NCBI GenBank assembly: GCA_020860985.1
Contig: JAJBTG010000202.1
Span: 1 to 6,282 of the forward strand
Length of the DNA stretch: 6,282 bases
Reading direction: 5' to 3'
Source of the DNA: Oscillospiraceae bacterium
Lineage (GTDB): Bacteria; Bacillota; Clostridia; UBA1381
In this document: piece by piece, positions 4,623-6,282 of the stretch
Layout: every line of letters starts with the position of its first letter
Position numbering within the stretch: the first letter of the stretch is position 1
Notes under the pieces: generated by a model
What the model saw: only the letters and a program-made list of their open reading frames with translations
Told to the model about the DNA's origin: nothing
The model's database searches: none
Program-made: the position numbers and the translations under genes

Positions 4623-6282
4623 TTATTCCTCTACCTTTTTATTTTTCTGCTTCAGCATATAGTATTCCAAATTGTTGTAATCGTTTAAGAGCGATGATTT
4701 TTCCGTATCGTTTTTATTCCAATTTCCGTTTTTATCATAGTGACCCATAGCGTTAATCTGCGGTATTTCCTCATAGACCTTATCAAGGAAAATATTAACC
4801 TTGCTCTCCGGCAGACCCGCCTTTTCCATCAATATATTAGAAAGATAGTTGGGACTTGCGAGAACCCCCTCCTCGCTTTCAATATCAAAGTTTGCCCACA
4901 TGATAAACGGCACGCGGTATCTGTCCTGCAATTCCTCCGTGGTAAGGCTGTCGAGCGGCTTTCCGAGCATTTCCTCATAAAACTCCTGCTCCACCGCCGG
5001 CTGATGATCGCCGAACATAACAATAATAATAGGCTCGTCCCATTTTGAGAAATAGTACACAAGCTCCTCGAAAGCCTTGTCGCTTTCCTTTATAAGGCTC
5101 AAATACTGCTCCGCCTCGCTGTAGGAACCCTGAAGATTTGTTATCTCCACATCCGATACAAAATTGCTGTATTCGCTTGCGTATCCTCCGTGATTCTGCA
5201 TTGTCACATTAAAGACAAACATTCTCTCATCCGACTTTTTGTTTTCAAATTGATTGATAACGGCGCTGTACGAGGTTCTGTCGCTCAGATAATTTCTGAT
5301 ATATTCAAACTCATTTGCATTCTGATACTCGCCCATATTGTCAAGACTTATAAAATTATCGAAGCCCATTAAGCCGTATACCTTATCCCTATTCCAGCAT
5401 CTCGCAAAATACGGATGAACCGCCACCGTCGTATATCCGAGCTTTGACATATGATTGGGAAGAGAATACGGGTATTCCATCTGCATATATTGCAAATACG
5501 GCGCGGAGCCGGTGGGTAAAAGTCCCATCGACATTCCTGTAAGAACCTCAAACTCGGTATTGCAGGTATATCCCCCGAACGGCGAAACAAGCAGCTCGCC
5601 CTTTACGGTGTTCTTCTTCAAGCTGTTGTAAAACGGCATATAGTCCTCGTTCGTTTCAAGCTCTCCGAGAACGCTTAAATCCGCGAAGCTCTCATTCATT
5701 ATAACCAACACATTCGGCTTTTCCCCGTTTACGGTGTAGTCCGTCTCTATTGCGTTAAGCTCCTTTTCAACCTCTGCGGCATCATACGTTTCGGGCTTTT
5801 CGAGCCTCATTCCCTTAGTGTTTAAGAAAAAGCTGTATGCAACGCCGTGCGTATTGTTTGCGTGGTACTGGTCGAAAATATCCATCGTCACATCGGAGTA
5901 ATTAATTGTTGCAAATATTCCTACGAGAATCAACGCGACACTTGCGCCGCTCGACGCGAAGATAATATTTTTATATCTGAATTTCGGACTGAATGAAAAT
6001 TCATACAGCATAACAATCGCGAACACTGCTATAACGGTTGACACAACCATCGGTGATTCCCATGTGAAAACATAGTTTTCCGCCACCTGCATAGCTGTTC
6101 CTATAGCGAGAAAGTCGCTCGGAATAAGCGGAATTCCTCTGAGCATATTGACAATAAAGGTTGCAATATTAAAGGTGTATGAAATCAGCGTCGTTACAAT
6201 CGCCGACCATTTCATATTGCGAAGTATCGCAAAAGCCGCCGCCATAAGAGCCAGATAAAACATTACGTTCACCGTATATATC
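4623..6282 (-). CDS. LTA synthase family protein (sulfatase-like phosphoglycerol transferase), N-terminus outside window
   Basis: Membrane enzyme of the LtaS/MdoB type, which transfers glycerol phosphate from phosphatidylglycerol to build lipoteichoic acid or a related polymer on the outer membrane face. Positions below count from an in-frame GTG at 6270-6272; the frame stays open to the window edge and that GTG is preceded by more coding, so the true start lies outside. Hydrophobic segments at about 3-17, 22-44, 75-92 and 103-124, with the family's RGIPLIPSDFLAIGTA (45-60) between, match the multi-helix N-domain. The extracellular sulfatase-fold domain follows: VLVIMNESFADLS with metal ligand E194, GGYTCNTEFEVLTG with the probable nucleophile T236, VHPYFARCWNRDKVYG, MQNHGGY with H361, and MFGDHQP with D422 and H423. 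All key residues are present. The gene is complete at its C-terminus (basic tail KQKNKKVEE) and is coupled to the MBL gene. Whether it makes true LTA is not shown. Confidence 0.9.
   Translation of the reverse strand, partial: IYTVNVMFYLALMAAAFAILRNMKWSAIVTTLISYTFNIATFIVNMLRGIPLIPSDFLAIGTAMQVAENYVFTWESPMVVSTVIAVFAIVMLYEFSFSPKFRYKNIIFASSGASVALILVGIFATINYSDVTMDIFDQYHANNTHGVAYSFFLNTKGMRLEKPETYDAAEVEKELNAIETDYTVNGEKPNVLVIMNESFADLSVLGELETNEDYMPFYNSLKKNTVKGELLVSPFGGYTCNTEFEVLTGMSMGLLPTGSAPYLQYMQMEYPYSLPNHMSKLGYTTVAVHPYFARCWNRDKVYGLMGFDNFISLDNMGEYQNANEFEYIRNYLSDRTSYSAVINQFENKKSDERMFVFNVTMQNHGGYASEYSNFVSDVEITNLQGSYSEAEQYLSLIKESDKAFEELVYYFSKWDEPIIIVMFGDHQPAVEQEFYEEMLGKPLDSLTTEELQDRYRVPFIMWANFDIESEEGVLASPNYLSNILMEKAGLPESKVNIFLDKVYEEIPQINAMGHYDKNGNWNKNDTEKSSLLNDYNNLEYYMLKQKNKKVEE
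4626..4631 (-). promoter_or_regulatory. MBL gene ribosome site overlapping the end of the LtaS-family gene
   Basis: On the minus strand GAGGAA lies 7 nt before the ATG at 4618 and forms the last two Glu codons of the upstream gene, whose TAA follows at once. It supports the chosen start and implies translational coupling. Confidence 0.7.

Noticed and set aside
1..6282. Mobile elements, CRISPR arrays, phage or defence genes
   Set aside because: No transposase, integrase, regularly spaced repeats, target duplications or defence-type domains are visible; all long frames are accounted for by housekeeping families.

Overview
The window looks like a chromosomal segment from a Clostridia-type Firmicute, probably an uncultured gut-associated lineage. 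Three things point that way: a SpoIVB sporulation protease, a BirA-regulated biotin operon of Gram-positive style with strong AGGAGG-type ribosome sites, and an LtaS-type polyglycerophosphate synthase. The family assignment below class level is inference.

Left part (1-819, plus strand): the 3' two thirds of a spoIVB gene, entering from outside the window. The S55 serine-peptidase domain is intact, with the His/Asp/Ser triad at the expected spacing. The PDZ-coding part just upstream, in the same frame, carries a TAG stop at 76-78 and other odd residues, so the gene is either broken or this end holds sequence errors. The usual neighbour spo0A does not follow.

Middle (819-3656, plus strand): a compact biotin operon. 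A BirA-type inverted repeat (819-852) starts on the last base of the spoIVB stop codon. Its right half contains the -35 box of a perfect-consensus SigA promoter (TTGACA, 17 bp, TATAAT). A leader of about 110 nt that can form several hairpins follows. Then come bioY (biotin-specific S component of an ECF importer), bioD (dethiobiotin synthetase) and bioA (DAPA aminotransferase). The genes are closely spaced, and bioD and bioA are separated by only 2 nt. A strong hairpin plus T-run ends the operon. The operon combines uptake with two of the late synthesis steps; bioF and bioB are not in the window, so complete synthesis would need genes elsewhere.

Right part (3737-6282, minus strand, convergent with the biotin operon): a lipoteichoic-acid-synthase-family membrane enzyme, with its N-terminus outside the window, followed 4 nt after its stop by a secreted or membrane-anchored ComEC-like metallo-beta-lactamase-fold hydrolase. 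The ribosome site of the second gene lies in the last codons of the first, which suggests translational coupling. Both active sites should face the cell exterior.

No mobile element, CRISPR array, tRNA or rRNA is apparent. The only stretches without a gene are 820-990 (operator, promoter, leader) and 3591-3736 (terminator and a second hairpin). I do not see a clearly new system. The most notable points are the fused BirA half-site and -35 box, the interrupted spoIVB, the foldable bioY leader, and the coupled LtaS and MBL pair.
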